From contig CAXPEB010000080.1 in NCBI GenBank assembly GCA_964215915.1, positions 12,942 to 76,941 on the forward strand: a stretch of DNA of 64,000 nt. The letters are read 5' to 3'. This stretch comes from UBA8524 sp964215915 (lineage in GTDB: Bacteria > Bacteroidota > Bacteroidia > UBA8524). Positions 33,880 through 44,100 of this stretch are shown here, piece by piece (position 1 is the first letter of the stretch; each line of letters opens with the position of its first letter). Under the pieces are notes generated by a model. The model did no database searches, was not told the DNA's origin, and worked only from the letters and a program-made list of their open reading frames with translations. Made by a program: the position numbers and the translations under genes.

Positions 33880-35219
33880 AGTCTTTCTACAAAGAGCAGG
33901 TTCCCGGATACTTTTTTCACCTGCACCCTATCTCCCTTGGGAATATAACCCTCAAGGGAATGGGCTTCCTCTTCCTTGCCATCCAGTTCCACATAACCTC
34001 CTGGCCTCAGGTCGGTGAGGCACACAACCTCCCTGCCTATCAAGAGGGTGGAATCCCGCTTTTCAGAAGCAGGAAGCGCTGTCTCCAATGCGATACGGGA
34101 AAGTAAGGGGGAAGAACGGAACAGGTATTTGGTGGAGAGGAAGGCAAAAAGGACGAAACCGAATAATCCGGCAATCACACGCCATAATGCCGAACGGATC
34201 TCGCCCGGATTGGAAACCGTAAAATCAAAAACAATGTTGTTAACTGCACTGAGCACCAAGGCCCCGAATATCAGCACCAGGCCGCTGATCCCGGCTATAC
34301 CGAACCCGGGGATGACAAAGATTTCCACGCCAAGCAAAGCCAGTCCGGCGATAAATACCAGGATCTCCCAGTTTTCCGCCAGACCTTCCAGGTAGAGCGG
34401 AGCAAAGTACAACAACGCAGCCACGGCAGAAACCAATAAAGGAAATCCGATCCCCGGGGTGCGCAACTCATAATAGATTCCTCCCAGGATAAGCAGGATC
34501 AGGACGCTGCTAACAGCCGGGCTGATCAGGAAACCAATGAGCTTGTCCATCCAGGTTATGCGCTGTTTGACCAGCTCGTATTGAGTCACACCACGGCCCT
34601 TCAGCATTTCCGCAATCGTAGCATACTTACCGTCACAAAATCCCCATTTGATCGCTTCATCGGTGGTCAGCGTAACCACATCACCCGTGTCATTCAGTCC
34701 GGGCACCACCTTATCCCCGTCAACCATCGCCTCGGCCACTTCCGGGTTCCGGCCACGAGCAGTGGCCGTTGCACGCATTTTCGAGCGCATGTAGCTCTGG
34801 TACTTATCCGGAGCGGCAGCCCCGTCACCCGTCACTACAGTAGCAGCGCCGATGGTGGCTCCTTCCTTCATGAAAATTTTGTGACAGGCTATGGAAATCA
34901 GTGCTCCGGCAGAAGCCGCATTGTTTTCAATAAATGCATAAACCGGAATCGGAGAATTCAGAATACGGGTACGGATGGTATCTGCGTCGCTAACCAGGCC
35001 GCCATAGGTATTGAGGTGTAGAATAATAAGGTCAGCCTTCAGTTCGGCAGCTTCATCAAAGGCCTGCATGGTCTTGCGCGTCGCAGAAGGTCCGATTTCC
35101 TCAAAAATCTCATACAAATACACCTTCGGGTTATCCCCGAAAAGAGAATCGCCGGATGTCTGAGCATACACACTCAGATTTATTAACACGGCACTGATGA
35201 TAACTGCGAGTCTGCGCAT
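33861..35219 (-). CDS. NfeD-family membrane serine protease (ClpP-class, long form)
   Basis: A 452-residue long-form NfeD (STOPP-type) protein. It has a signal peptide (LAVIISAVLINLSVYAQ). A ClpP-like protease domain covers residues 30-215, with the nucleophile Ser in NNAASAGALIS and a later conserved Lys in the SYMRSKMRATA region. Four or five membrane helices lie at about residues 230-355, and an OB-fold NfeD domain forms the C-terminus (VVCLTDLRPGGYVELDG). These proteins cleave or organise membrane proteins near stomatin partners; no stomatin gene is adjacent. Divergent from the LysM gene. Confidence 0.9.
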   Translation of the reverse strand: MRRLAVIISAVLINLSVYAQTSGDSLFGDNPKVYLYEIFEEIGPSATRKTMQAFDEAAELKADLIILHLNTYGGLVSDADTIRTRILNSPIPVYAFIENNAASAGALISIACHKIFMKEGATIGAATVVTGDGAAAPDKYQSYMRSKMRATATARGRNPEVAEAMVDGDKVVPGLNDTGDVVTLTTDEAIKWGFCDGKYATIAEMLKGRGVTQYELVKQRITWMDKLIGFLISPAVSSVLILLILGGIYYELRTPGIGFPLLVSAVAALLYFAPLYLEGLAENWEILVFIAGLALLGVEIFVIPGFGIAGISGLVLIFGALVLSAVNNIVFDFTVSNPGEIRSALWRVIAGLFGFVLFAFLSTKYLFRSSPLLSRIALETALPASEKRDSTLLIGREVVCLTDLRPGGYVELDGKEEEAHSLEGYIPKGDRVQVKKVSGNLLFVERLQEPKA

Positions 35220-35253
35220 GTCCACGAAATTAAGCGAAAACCGCACAAGTCAT

Positions 35254-35261
35254 TACCTTTG
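35254..35261 (+). promoter_or_regulatory. -7 box of the LysM gene (TACCTTTG)
   Basis: TACCTTTG matches the consensus and lies 19 nt before the ATG at 35281. It drives the rightward operon LysM, O-antigen ligase, GT2 and possibly beyond. Confidence 0.6.
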
Positions 35262-35280
35262 TCTATTCCTAGTGCTTATC

Positions 35281-36105
35281 ATGAAAAAACTGCTCTACAC
35301 CCTGCTGTTCCTGACCGGTTTTACCGGCATAAGCCTGGCGGAATACCATCCGCTCGATTCGGTCGGGTTGAAACAGATCGACGGCAAATACTACGTTCAA
35401 CACAAAGTAGAAAAGGGAGAAGGCCTCTTTGCCATTGCGCGCCGCTATCAGTCCAGCGTCGACGCCATACGAAAAGCCAATCCCGAAATGGGCGACAACC
35501 TTTTGGTCGGACAGATCGTATTGGTTCCCATCAGCTATTCTCCTGCCACCCAAACGGAGGAGGAAAGCATCATCCATATCGTAAAATCCGGAGAGACGCT
35601 TTACTCCATCTCCAGGCAGTATAATGTCGGCGTTGACGAGATCAAACGCAAAAACAACCTAAGCAGTAACAACCTGGATATCGGACAGGAACTGGTAATC
35701 AAAGGCAGTAAAAAAACACAGCACACCGAAAATTACGGAGGGGAAGAACGGCCGGTAAAACCTCAGCCCGAGGAAAGTCCCCGGCAAAATACAGCTACTC
35801 CGGGTGCTTCAGGCTACGAATACAATGCAGCTACCGGAGAAGTTAAAGAATCCGGGTACGCTATTGTCGCCGTAAGCGAATCCATGAACCAGGAAAGAAG
35901 CTTTTGCCTTCACCCTACCGCTCCTTCCGGTACCATTATCATGGTTACCCATGCCGGCAGTAATAAATCCGTATTTGTACGTGTTGTGGGAAAACCCGGG
36001 ATAACCGAGAACGGTGTAGTCATATACCTTAGTCAGGCTGCCGGAAAGCGCCTGGGAATCGATGAGAACGATCGCGCCTCTGTGAGGCTGAACTACGCCA
36101 AATAA
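35281..36105 (+). CDS. LysM-domain envelope protein with C-terminal barrel-like domain
   Basis: A 274-residue exported protein. The signal peptide is MKKLLYTLLFLTGFTGISLA. Two LysM peptidoglycan-binding domains follow: YVQHKVEKGEGLFAIARRYQ (about residues 37-80) and IHIVKSGETLYSISRQYN (about 98-142). A low-complexity linker leads to a C-terminal double-psi-beta-barrel-like domain (about residues 185-274) resembling RlpA proteins but lacking a clear catalytic Asp. It probably binds cell wall in the periplasm. The start at 35281 begins the signal peptide directly. It is followed by the O-antigen ligase gene after 2 nt. Confidence 0.85.
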   Translation: MKKLLYTLLFLTGFTGISLAEYHPLDSVGLKQIDGKYYVQHKVEKGEGLFAIARRYQSSVDAIRKANPEMGDNLLVGQIVLVPISYSPATQTEEESIIHIVKSGETLYSISRQYNVGVDEIKRKNNLSSNNLDIGQELVIKGSKKTQHTENYGGEERPVKPQPEESPRQNTATPGASGYEYNAATGEVKESGYAIVAVSESMNQERSFCLHPTAPSGTIIMVTHAGSNKSVFVRVVGKPGITENGVVIYLSQAAGKRLGIDENDRASVRLNYAK

Positions 36106-36107
36106 GT

Positions 36108-37352
36108 ATGGAAGCCACCTGGAAGAATCGTGTTCAACTAGGTGGCTGTGTTCTCATAGGTGTCGGGTTTGTTTACCAGAACGCCACCCCCCTGTTTCTC
36201 AGCCTGGGCAGTTTGTTACTGGGCACCAGTGCACTCCTTCCCCCTTATCGCTTCAAGGCGACTCTTGTTCCGATCCTTATTGCCCTTATATGGACAGGAA
36301 CTCTGCTAAGCGGTATCTGGAGTGAAAATACTCCCGTTTGGCAATCGATAATTACCCGGCAGCTTGCCTTATTGCTTATTCCTTTGGGTTACCTCAGCGG
36401 ATGGACCCTCAGCCGAAAACAACAGGAAGGGGTTCACTTGTTCTGGATGAGCCTGGCCGGAGTTTTCGCCCTTTTCAGCCTGCTCCGCTATTTCCTTCAT
36501 ACGGATGCCATAAATGCAGCCCTGCTGGAATCGGGAGCAGTACCCATTTGGGATGGCGTATCCTGGCCATGGAAACTGACACCCTTAAATTCCAGTCAGT
36601 TTGAAGAACGTGGGGTCAGCCATATTTACTTTAGTGTTTTACAAGCCTTTGCAGTTCTTTATGGCGCCCTGTACGGATACCGGAACAAGAAGCCGGTATA
36701 CCTCGTTCTGGCTCTGCTACATCTGGTTACGCTGCACTGGTTCCTGGCCAGAACCGGACTGATTGCCTTTTACGGGGCCTGTTCCCTTGTTTTTGTTTAT
36801 GGATTGTGGCACAGCCGGCAACGCCTGAGACTGGGGCTATTGGCCCTGGTTGTTTTGAGCCTCCCCATCCTTTCCTGGTTCGGGTTTGAATCGGTCAGGA
36901 ATAAGGTAAAAAACTCCCTTTCTGACCTGGAAGCCGTAGAAAGCGGCACCAATATCAACCACCGGAGCCTGGCCATGCGCCTGGAAGCCTGGAAAACAGC
37001 CGGAGAACTGATCCGGGAAAACCCTATGGGTGTGGGTGCCGGAGATATGGATGACCGTATGCAGGAGCGTTATGAAAGCAATGCATCCCCGCTGTGGAAA
37101 GAAAACCGCATCCCCCCTCATAACCAATTCCTGGAAACCACACTTGCCAACGGGTACTGGGCCGGGCTCGCGCTGGTTCTGCTTTTTTTAGCTCAGTTGG
37201 TGCGGAGTTGGAAAAGAAAGGACCTGTATGGATTAATTGCGGCAGGGATATTTGTTCCCGCATTCTGTTTCGAATCCATGCTGCAGACCCAACTGGGTAT
37301 TTGTATGTTTCCTTTTTTGATGCTCCTTATCCCCTTTTCAGGAGCAGATTAA
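36108..37352 (+). CDS. O-antigen ligase family protein
   Basis: A 414-residue multi-pass membrane protein of the O-antigen ligase/WzyC group, which transfers or polymerises surface polysaccharide on the periplasmic side. It has about ten hydrophobic segments. The large loop before the last helices carries RLEAWKTAGELIRENPMGVG and the conserved ENRIPPHNQFLETTLANG-like segment; the PHNQFLE motif with its His is the family's signature. It lies 2 nt after the LysM gene and 17 nt before the GT2 gene, forming an envelope glycan operon. Confidence 0.88.
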   Translation: MEATWKNRVQLGGCVLIGVGFVYQNATPLFLSLGSLLLGTSALLPPYRFKATLVPILIALIWTGTLLSGIWSENTPVWQSIITRQLALLLIPLGYLSGWTLSRKQQEGVHLFWMSLAGVFALFSLLRYFLHTDAINAALLESGAVPIWDGVSWPWKLTPLNSSQFEERGVSHIYFSVLQAFAVLYGALYGYRNKKPVYLVLALLHLVTLHWFLARTGLIAFYGACSLVFVYGLWHSRQRLRLGLLALVVLSLPILSWFGFESVRNKVKNSLSDLEAVESGTNINHRSLAMRLEAWKTAGELIRENPMGVGAGDMDDRMQERYESNASPLWKENRIPPHNQFLETTLANGYWAGLALVLLFLAQLVRSWKRKDLYGLIAAGIFVPAFCFESMLQTQLGICMFPFLMLLIPFSGAD

Positions 37353-37369
37353 TTGTATTTTCGAAACCC

Positions 37370-38125
37370 ATGAATTTTTCCGTGGTGATAATCGCGTATA
37401 ATGAGGCACACCGTATCGAGCCCCTGCTTCAATCCATCCGTTATGCCGGAGAAGTATTGGTGATCGACTCCCACAGTACCGACGAAACCGCCTCTCTTTG
37501 CCGGAAATACGGAGCCCGAGTATTGCAGCATGATTTCGAAGGGTATGGACAACAAAAACAATACGGTGTTGAACAGGCTAACTACGACTGGATCTTCAGC
37601 CTGGATGCGGACGAGGTCCCGGATCCGGAAACCTGGGAGCACCTGAAAGCGTTCACGGAAAAGGAACCGGAAGTTAAGGCCTGGTACATACGCCGGCAAC
37701 TGGTATTCCTTGGGAAAAGATTCCGGTTCGGAAGAGAATCGAATGACCGGCAACTGCGTTTCTTCCACCGTAAATTTGCCCGATGGTCGACCCCGGCGGT
37801 GCATGAAAGTGTGGTCACCTCGGAAAAAACCGGCACCCTGCGCGGTTATACTGCTCACAAAAGTTACGAGAGCCTGGACAATTACTTCGGCAAAATCAAC
37901 AAATACACCAGCCTGGCTGCCCGTGAATTGGTGGAAAAAGGCAAAACCCGGAGCAACTGGATCAATATGCTGGGACTCGGCATCAATTTTATCAAATCCT
38001 ACTTCTTTCAATTGAACCTGTTCAACGGATATCCCGGCTTTTGCTGGTCGGTGTTCAGCAGCGTTTATTCGCTGATTAAATACACCAAAGCAAAAGAATT
38101 GAAAGATAAGACAACCAATTCCTGA
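37370..38125 (+). CDS. Glycosyltransferase family 2 protein (WaaE/KdtX-like)
   Basis: A 251-residue GT-A glycosyltransferase. The N-terminal NFSVVIIAYNEAHRIEPLL and the DxD-like SLDADEVPD (about residues 80-88) are classic for family 2. The size and ending (SYFFQLNLFNGYPGFCWS) resemble the LPS core beta-glucosyltransferase WaaE/KdtX group. It is probably attached to the inner membrane face. The start is the ATG at 37370; a longer frame would overlap the O-antigen ligase gene. Ends 54 nt before the giant PKD gene. Confidence 0.88.
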   Translation: MNFSVVIIAYNEAHRIEPLLQSIRYAGEVLVIDSHSTDETASLCRKYGARVLQHDFEGYGQQKQYGVEQANYDWIFSLDADEVPDPETWEHLKAFTEKEPEVKAWYIRRQLVFLGKRFRFGRESNDRQLRFFHRKFARWSTPAVHESVVTSEKTGTLRGYTAHKSYESLDNYFGKINKYTSLAARELVEKGKTRSNWINMLGLGINFIKSYFFQLNLFNGYPGFCWSVFSSVYSLIKYTKAKELKDKTTNS

Positions 38126-38179
38126 CAAATGCGATCTTAGTGGTACCAAACCAAAATCGATACAGTACCCCCATAAAAA

Positions 38180-41100
38180 ATGCAGCGCCTTAACGTACTG
38201 GCATTCTTCACCCTCTGCTTGCTTCTGAGCGGAAACCTGTCATACGGGCAATGTAACGCGTCATTCGCTAAAAATAAGGCAGTTCTGTGCGACACGGATA
38301 GCCTCATCCTGAATTCACTTGCTCCTGTCGGACTGATCTATTCCCAGTGGGATTTCGGTAACGGTGATACATTAAATGCTTTGGATACCCAATACCGGTA
38401 TGCGGCTCCGGGCACCTATGTCATCCGGCATATCGTGGAAGACAATTCCGCCTGTCGGGATACCGCCTACGATACGGTACAAGTCTTTCAAACGCCCCTG
38501 TTGTTTTTCAGTACGGATCTGAATTGTCAGGACGACAGCGTGCACCTGTATGGCAATTACCTGACCGGTACCGGTGACACCCTAGGTACACTGCGCTGGT
38601 GGACCGGAACCGGTGATAGCCTGGAAGGAGACACCGTGGCCTTTGCCTATCCGTCATCCGGATATTATTCACTTAGCCTGCAGGGAACAGGAAAAGGGTG
38701 CACCGTTAAACTGGATAGCACGGTATTCATCCGGCAACGTCCTCAGGCAGCTTTTCTGATCGATACAAACTCCTGCTTCGGGGATTCCATGAGGTTTACC
38801 GGACAGGGGTCGGCATACAGTCCTTCCTACCGATGGAATTTCGGGGATGTACTGTCGGGGCTAAAAAACACCGATTCCGTTGCAAACCCGAAACACCGGT
38901 TTACCCAGGCCGGGCTTTACCAGGTGAGGATGGTACTGAGCGATACCCTCGGATGCCGCGACACCATCATCCGGCCGGTAAGGATACACCAGGCAGCCAT
39001 TGCTGCCATTCATTACAACGAAGTGTGTACGGGGTCTGCCACGGAATTCGGGAATGTTTCCGGACTGGGTGCTTCTGACTCCATCCGCACCATCCGGTGG
39101 GATTTCGGAGATGGCGACAGTGCATTGATCGCTTTTCCCACGCATACCTATGCCGATTCGGGCAGCTACCAGGTAAGGCTGGTTCTCAGCACCTATGCCG
39201 GATGCCGGGATACCTCGGAAGAAAGCATCCTCATCCATCCGCAACCTGTTATTCAGCTGGATCTGGATAGTGTTTGCCGGGGAAGCAATGTTAACTTCCA
39301 ACTGATCAGCTCCACCAACGAAATACAGTCGTATCAGTGGACCTTCGGAGACGGCTTCACCTCCTCTTCTTCTTCTCCCCAGCACCAGTATACGGTAAGT
39401 GGCAAGTATGCCGCGCGGCTACAACTGATCTTTAATGAGGGAAAAAGCTGCCAAAGCGCTCCGGATAGTGTAACGGTTTTGGCATTACCCTCCGCCTCTT
39501 TCCTCATCAATGAAGACACGCAGTGTTTCCGGGGTAACGAAGTTTGTGTACACCTGCAAAACCAGAGCCCTCTGGTGAAAACAAGGAGAGTGATTTTTGA
39601 TGATGGATTTGTACAGGTGGACCAGGGGCCAACGGACACCTTCGTCTGCCATACCTATGCGGATGCCGCCGGGGGAACCTATTTTATTGCCATACAAATG
39701 CTGGACAGTAACGGCTGTTCGCAAACCTATAGCCTCGACAGCGGGGTACTGATCTACCCTGAGTTTGCCACAGGCTTCTCCCAGAGCAGCGATTCCGGAT
39801 GTTTCTCCACCAATGTGGATTTTATCAATATGACCAATCAGCCATTATCCAACATCACCCGTTATTACTGGGATTTCGGAGATGGCACCCAGGACTCTAC
39901 CAATTGGGATACGGCCTATCATACCTATACCACCAACGGCAATTTCAATGTAAAACTCGTGGCAGAAAATCAGCAGGGTTGTCTGGATAGCGCTACGGGA
40001 GCATCTTCCATCAACAACACCAGCTACACGGTCGATGGGCAAATTGACTCGCTACCTTCCGCTTGTGCCAGCAATAACCGCCTCTACGTGCACCAGAGCT
40101 TTGTGAGCGGGGCACAAATTCGCTGGTACTGGGGTACCGAAGATAGTTCAAGCGTTTTCAGTCCCTCCTACATGTATGAATTCCCGGGCACCTATCATCC
40201 CAGGCTAAGGATTAGCCTGAACGGGTGCGACAGTGTTGTATACCTGGATACGGTAGACATCCTGGGGCCTTATGCCCGGTTCGGACCAATTACCAACCGC
40301 TTCCAGTGCGAGATTACGGATACGGTCTATTTCGTCAATAACAGTATCTACTACAAGAATTCCCAGCGAGGAGCATTCTGGGATTTCGGGGATGGATTCG
40401 CTCCCTCCTGCACCACCAATTATGAAGCAGGCATCAATGCAACAGGAAACTGCCGGTATAGTACAGACAGTACCAATACCAAGCATATGTACGACCGCAA
40501 CCAGGAAAACTGCTACTATACCCGGTTGATTGCGTATGACAACTTCAGCGGTTGCGGCGATACGGTTGTTGAATACCTTCCACTCACGGCACCGGTAGCC
40601 AGTCCCGATCCGCTTAACGGTTTCAACGGACTGTTTACCATTCAATCGCAGACGTGTCTGGGACCCGAAGAAGAAAAGGAAATCTCCATAAGCCTCACGC
40701 AAACACAACCCAATTGCGGACGACAGAGTTACTGGGTACTTTGGGATTCTTCCTGTGCAGCGGCCAGCGGTAACATCAACAACTTCTGGGTGCCTCTGGC
40801 CACGGATCATAATTACGACTACGACAATGCTCCCTGCGATCCGGAGGGCTATGTGAGCATGGGACTGATCATCCAGAATGGCAGCGATTCACTGGGAAAT
40901 GTATGCCGGGATACAGCCTGGTACCACAATATTCTGCAATTCAACCTCATGGATCCGCGCTTCGGGAGCAGTTATGATTCCAGCCAGTACTACTGTACCG
41001 GAAGCAGCTTTGATTTTTACCTTTCCCGTCCCAACCAGGACTCGGTCAACCGGGTGATCTGGAGCTGGGGCGACGGCACCCAAACGGATACCAACACCAC

Positions 41101-44100
41101 CGATACGGTCAGTCATCAGTACACCACTTCCGGACAATTTACCGTAACCACGCAGGTATTTACGGTTGATGGCTGTGTTGGGTCTGACAGCGGACATGTG
41201 CGGGTTGGGGTAACGGCCCTGCAGGGATATTCCAACGACCGGCTCTGTGTAGGCGACAGCTTCCAGCTTCTTCCCGTGCTCAACTACGTCAATGACCCAT
41301 CACTTTACTGGGAAGATAGCGCCCGGTTAAGCCAGAATAAGGAAGCTTTGCTGTATGATCTTGGCGACGGGAACGGTTTTAATGATCTGGGGGCACAACC
41401 CTGGATTGATATTGATGGGGTACGGCAATACTATATCCGTGTAGCCTATCGTGACAGTGCCGGTTGCTGGGATACGCTGAGTTATGCTGACACCTTGAAA
41501 AGTTATGGCATCTATGCGGCATTCGGCACCCAACTGGATACCTTTCTTTGCCCGCAATCTATCGCCTTTACCAACGGAAGCTCGGTATTCGACAGTACGG
41601 CTGGGTTTGCCCAAACCCAGGATTCCGTTGCCGCAGCTACCTGGGTATTCGGTAATGGGCTGGCAAACAGCACCCTGTTGAATCCGGAGCGTTACCTGGG
41701 TACGGGAAGCTATTCCGTAAAACTGATCGCACAAAATACCATAGGATGTAAAGACTCGGTGGTTCACGACCTGGTGGTAGTGGGCCCTGTCGCGCGGTAT
41801 TCCTTTACTTCCGACAGCAGCGGTTGTGAAACCCTGCGGGTATATTTTGAAAACCAGAGTACCAATGCCAGCAATTATGTCTGGCAGTTCAATGACTCCG
41901 GAAATGCCGTTACGAGTACCGCTTCTGATACAAACTTTTATTTTGATTACGAGCGTTTCGGGAACTTTGTTCCGACCCTGACCGCACAGGGTAGTTTCAA
42001 TCAGGACGGCATCGTGGTAAGCTGCGAATCCGTATTTCCGGATAGCACGGCCTGGGACAGCCTTCGCCTGATTTCCGTATATGAACGGGGTACGCCTGAA
42101 TTCAGCTTCGTTACCGACTGTGCAACCCGACAGGTTACGTTTACCAACTCGAGTTCCAGTATACAGGCGGGCATGCAATTCCTTTGGGAATTCGGTGACG
42201 GCGACACCTCGTCTTCCTCCGATCCGGTCCATACCTATTCTGACACCGGTCATTATACGGTAATCCTCCATGTTATTACCGACAAGGGCTGTGAAGACAC
42301 GGTATCGGCTGAAGTTACCGTGGCTCCCAACCCGGAAGCCTGGTTCACGTTTAATGAAACCTGCCTCGGCAGTTACACGCAGTTTGAAGACTCCACCAAT
42401 GCTTTTAATGACGCGATTTACGACTGGCAATGGGATTTCGGAGACGGAGGAACCAGTATCCTCGACAACCCCGACCATCTGTATGCCCAGGATACCCTGT
42501 ATACCGTAAACCTCGTGGTAACCAATATTGCAGGATGCAGAGACACTGTGCAGCGCAGTATCCGGATACACAGTATCCCGACTGCGGCATTTTCGGCGAC
42601 GGCGGTATGCCGGTATGATTCCGTGAGTTTTACCCAACTCAGCACCAACGAAGAATTGCCGTTGAGTTACCAATGGGATTTCGGAGACGGAGGCAGCTCC
42701 GTATTGACGGCTCCCCGGCATAAATACGGAACTTCGGGAAACAAGTTGGTGACCCTGATAGCCACCAGTTCGTATTCCTGTGCCGACACCCTGAGTCAGT
42801 TTGTCAACGTGTACCAGGAGCCGACAGCTTCTTTTACAATTAATGACCGGGATCAATGTCTGAGCAGCCAGCAGTTTGTATTCAGCGACCAAAGCACTGC
42901 AGGTACCGGTGGTTATTCCGTAAGCTGGAATTATGGTGACGGAAACACGGGTAGCGGTGATCCTGGCGGGCATCAATATGGCACTCCGGGCACGTACCTC
43001 ATCCATCTTTATCTCAATTCGGTGGTAGGTTGCCGGGATACGGCTCTTGATTCCGTTACCGTCAATCCGCAAGCTATTGCAGGTTTCCTGCTGAACGACA
43101 ATGCGCAGTGTGAAAACGAAAATATTTACCTGTTTGCAGATACCTCGGTCATCAGCCAGGGCAGCCTCACCCGCAGCTGGCAGACCGGAGACGGCACCTC
43201 TTACAGCGATAGCAGCGTAACGCACCATTATGCCGACACGGGGACATTTACCCTCAGACTTATTCAGCTAAGCGACGCCGGTTGCCGGGATACGGTAGAT
43301 AAAACCATTTATGTCAACCCTTCACCACGTGCTGCTTTTGTAATAAACGACAGCACCCAGTGTTTGGGGGGAAATCTCTTTGCATTCACCAATACCACAC
43401 AACTGGCTAAGGGAAATTTCACGTCGGGTTGGGATTTCGGCGACGGTTCACAATCCGGCTCCCTTAACCCCATCCATACCTACAGCCAGGACTCCTCCGT
43501 GTGGACCATCCGGCTGATTGTAACCAGCGACTCATTGTGCCGGGATACGGTGTCGCACAGCGGCACGACTTACCCCATGCCGGAAGCCCGTTTTTCCATT
43601 GCGGATTCTGCTCAGTGTTTCCGCGACAATTTGTTCCATTTTGCAGATTCCGGCAGCATCAAGTCCGGAACACTGGATTTCCGCTGGTATTTCGGCGACG
43701 GAGACAGCAGCAGCTTGCAGCACCCAACGCACAGCTACGGCAGTGCGGGAAGTTATACGGTTACCCAGGTGAGCAGCAGTTCCTTTCTATGCCGGGACAC
43801 TTTTGAAAACCAGGTGGTGGTCTACCCTCAGCCAGAGGCCCGGATAGGTCTTGGAGATTCCATTGCCTGTTTCCGCGGTCATTTCTTTGTCTTTGCCGAT
43901 TCGGGAAGCTTAAGCTCGGGGAGCTGGCAGCGGGTATGGAAATTCGGAGACGGTAACTCCGACACGCTGGAGATGCTTTCCCACAGCTATGACAGCAACG
44001 GAGTCTATACAGCCTGGCTGGTGGTCGAAAGCGAATTCGGGTGTATGGATTCGGTAAGTCGCCAATACGAAGTCTATCCTCAGGCAGAAGCGGTATTTGC

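Noticed and set aside
41327..43228. A 633-codon open frame on the minus strand, opposite the giant PKD gene
   Set aside because: It lies wholly antisense to a well-supported gene, has no family motif, and its periodic composition follows from the repeated codons on the other strand.
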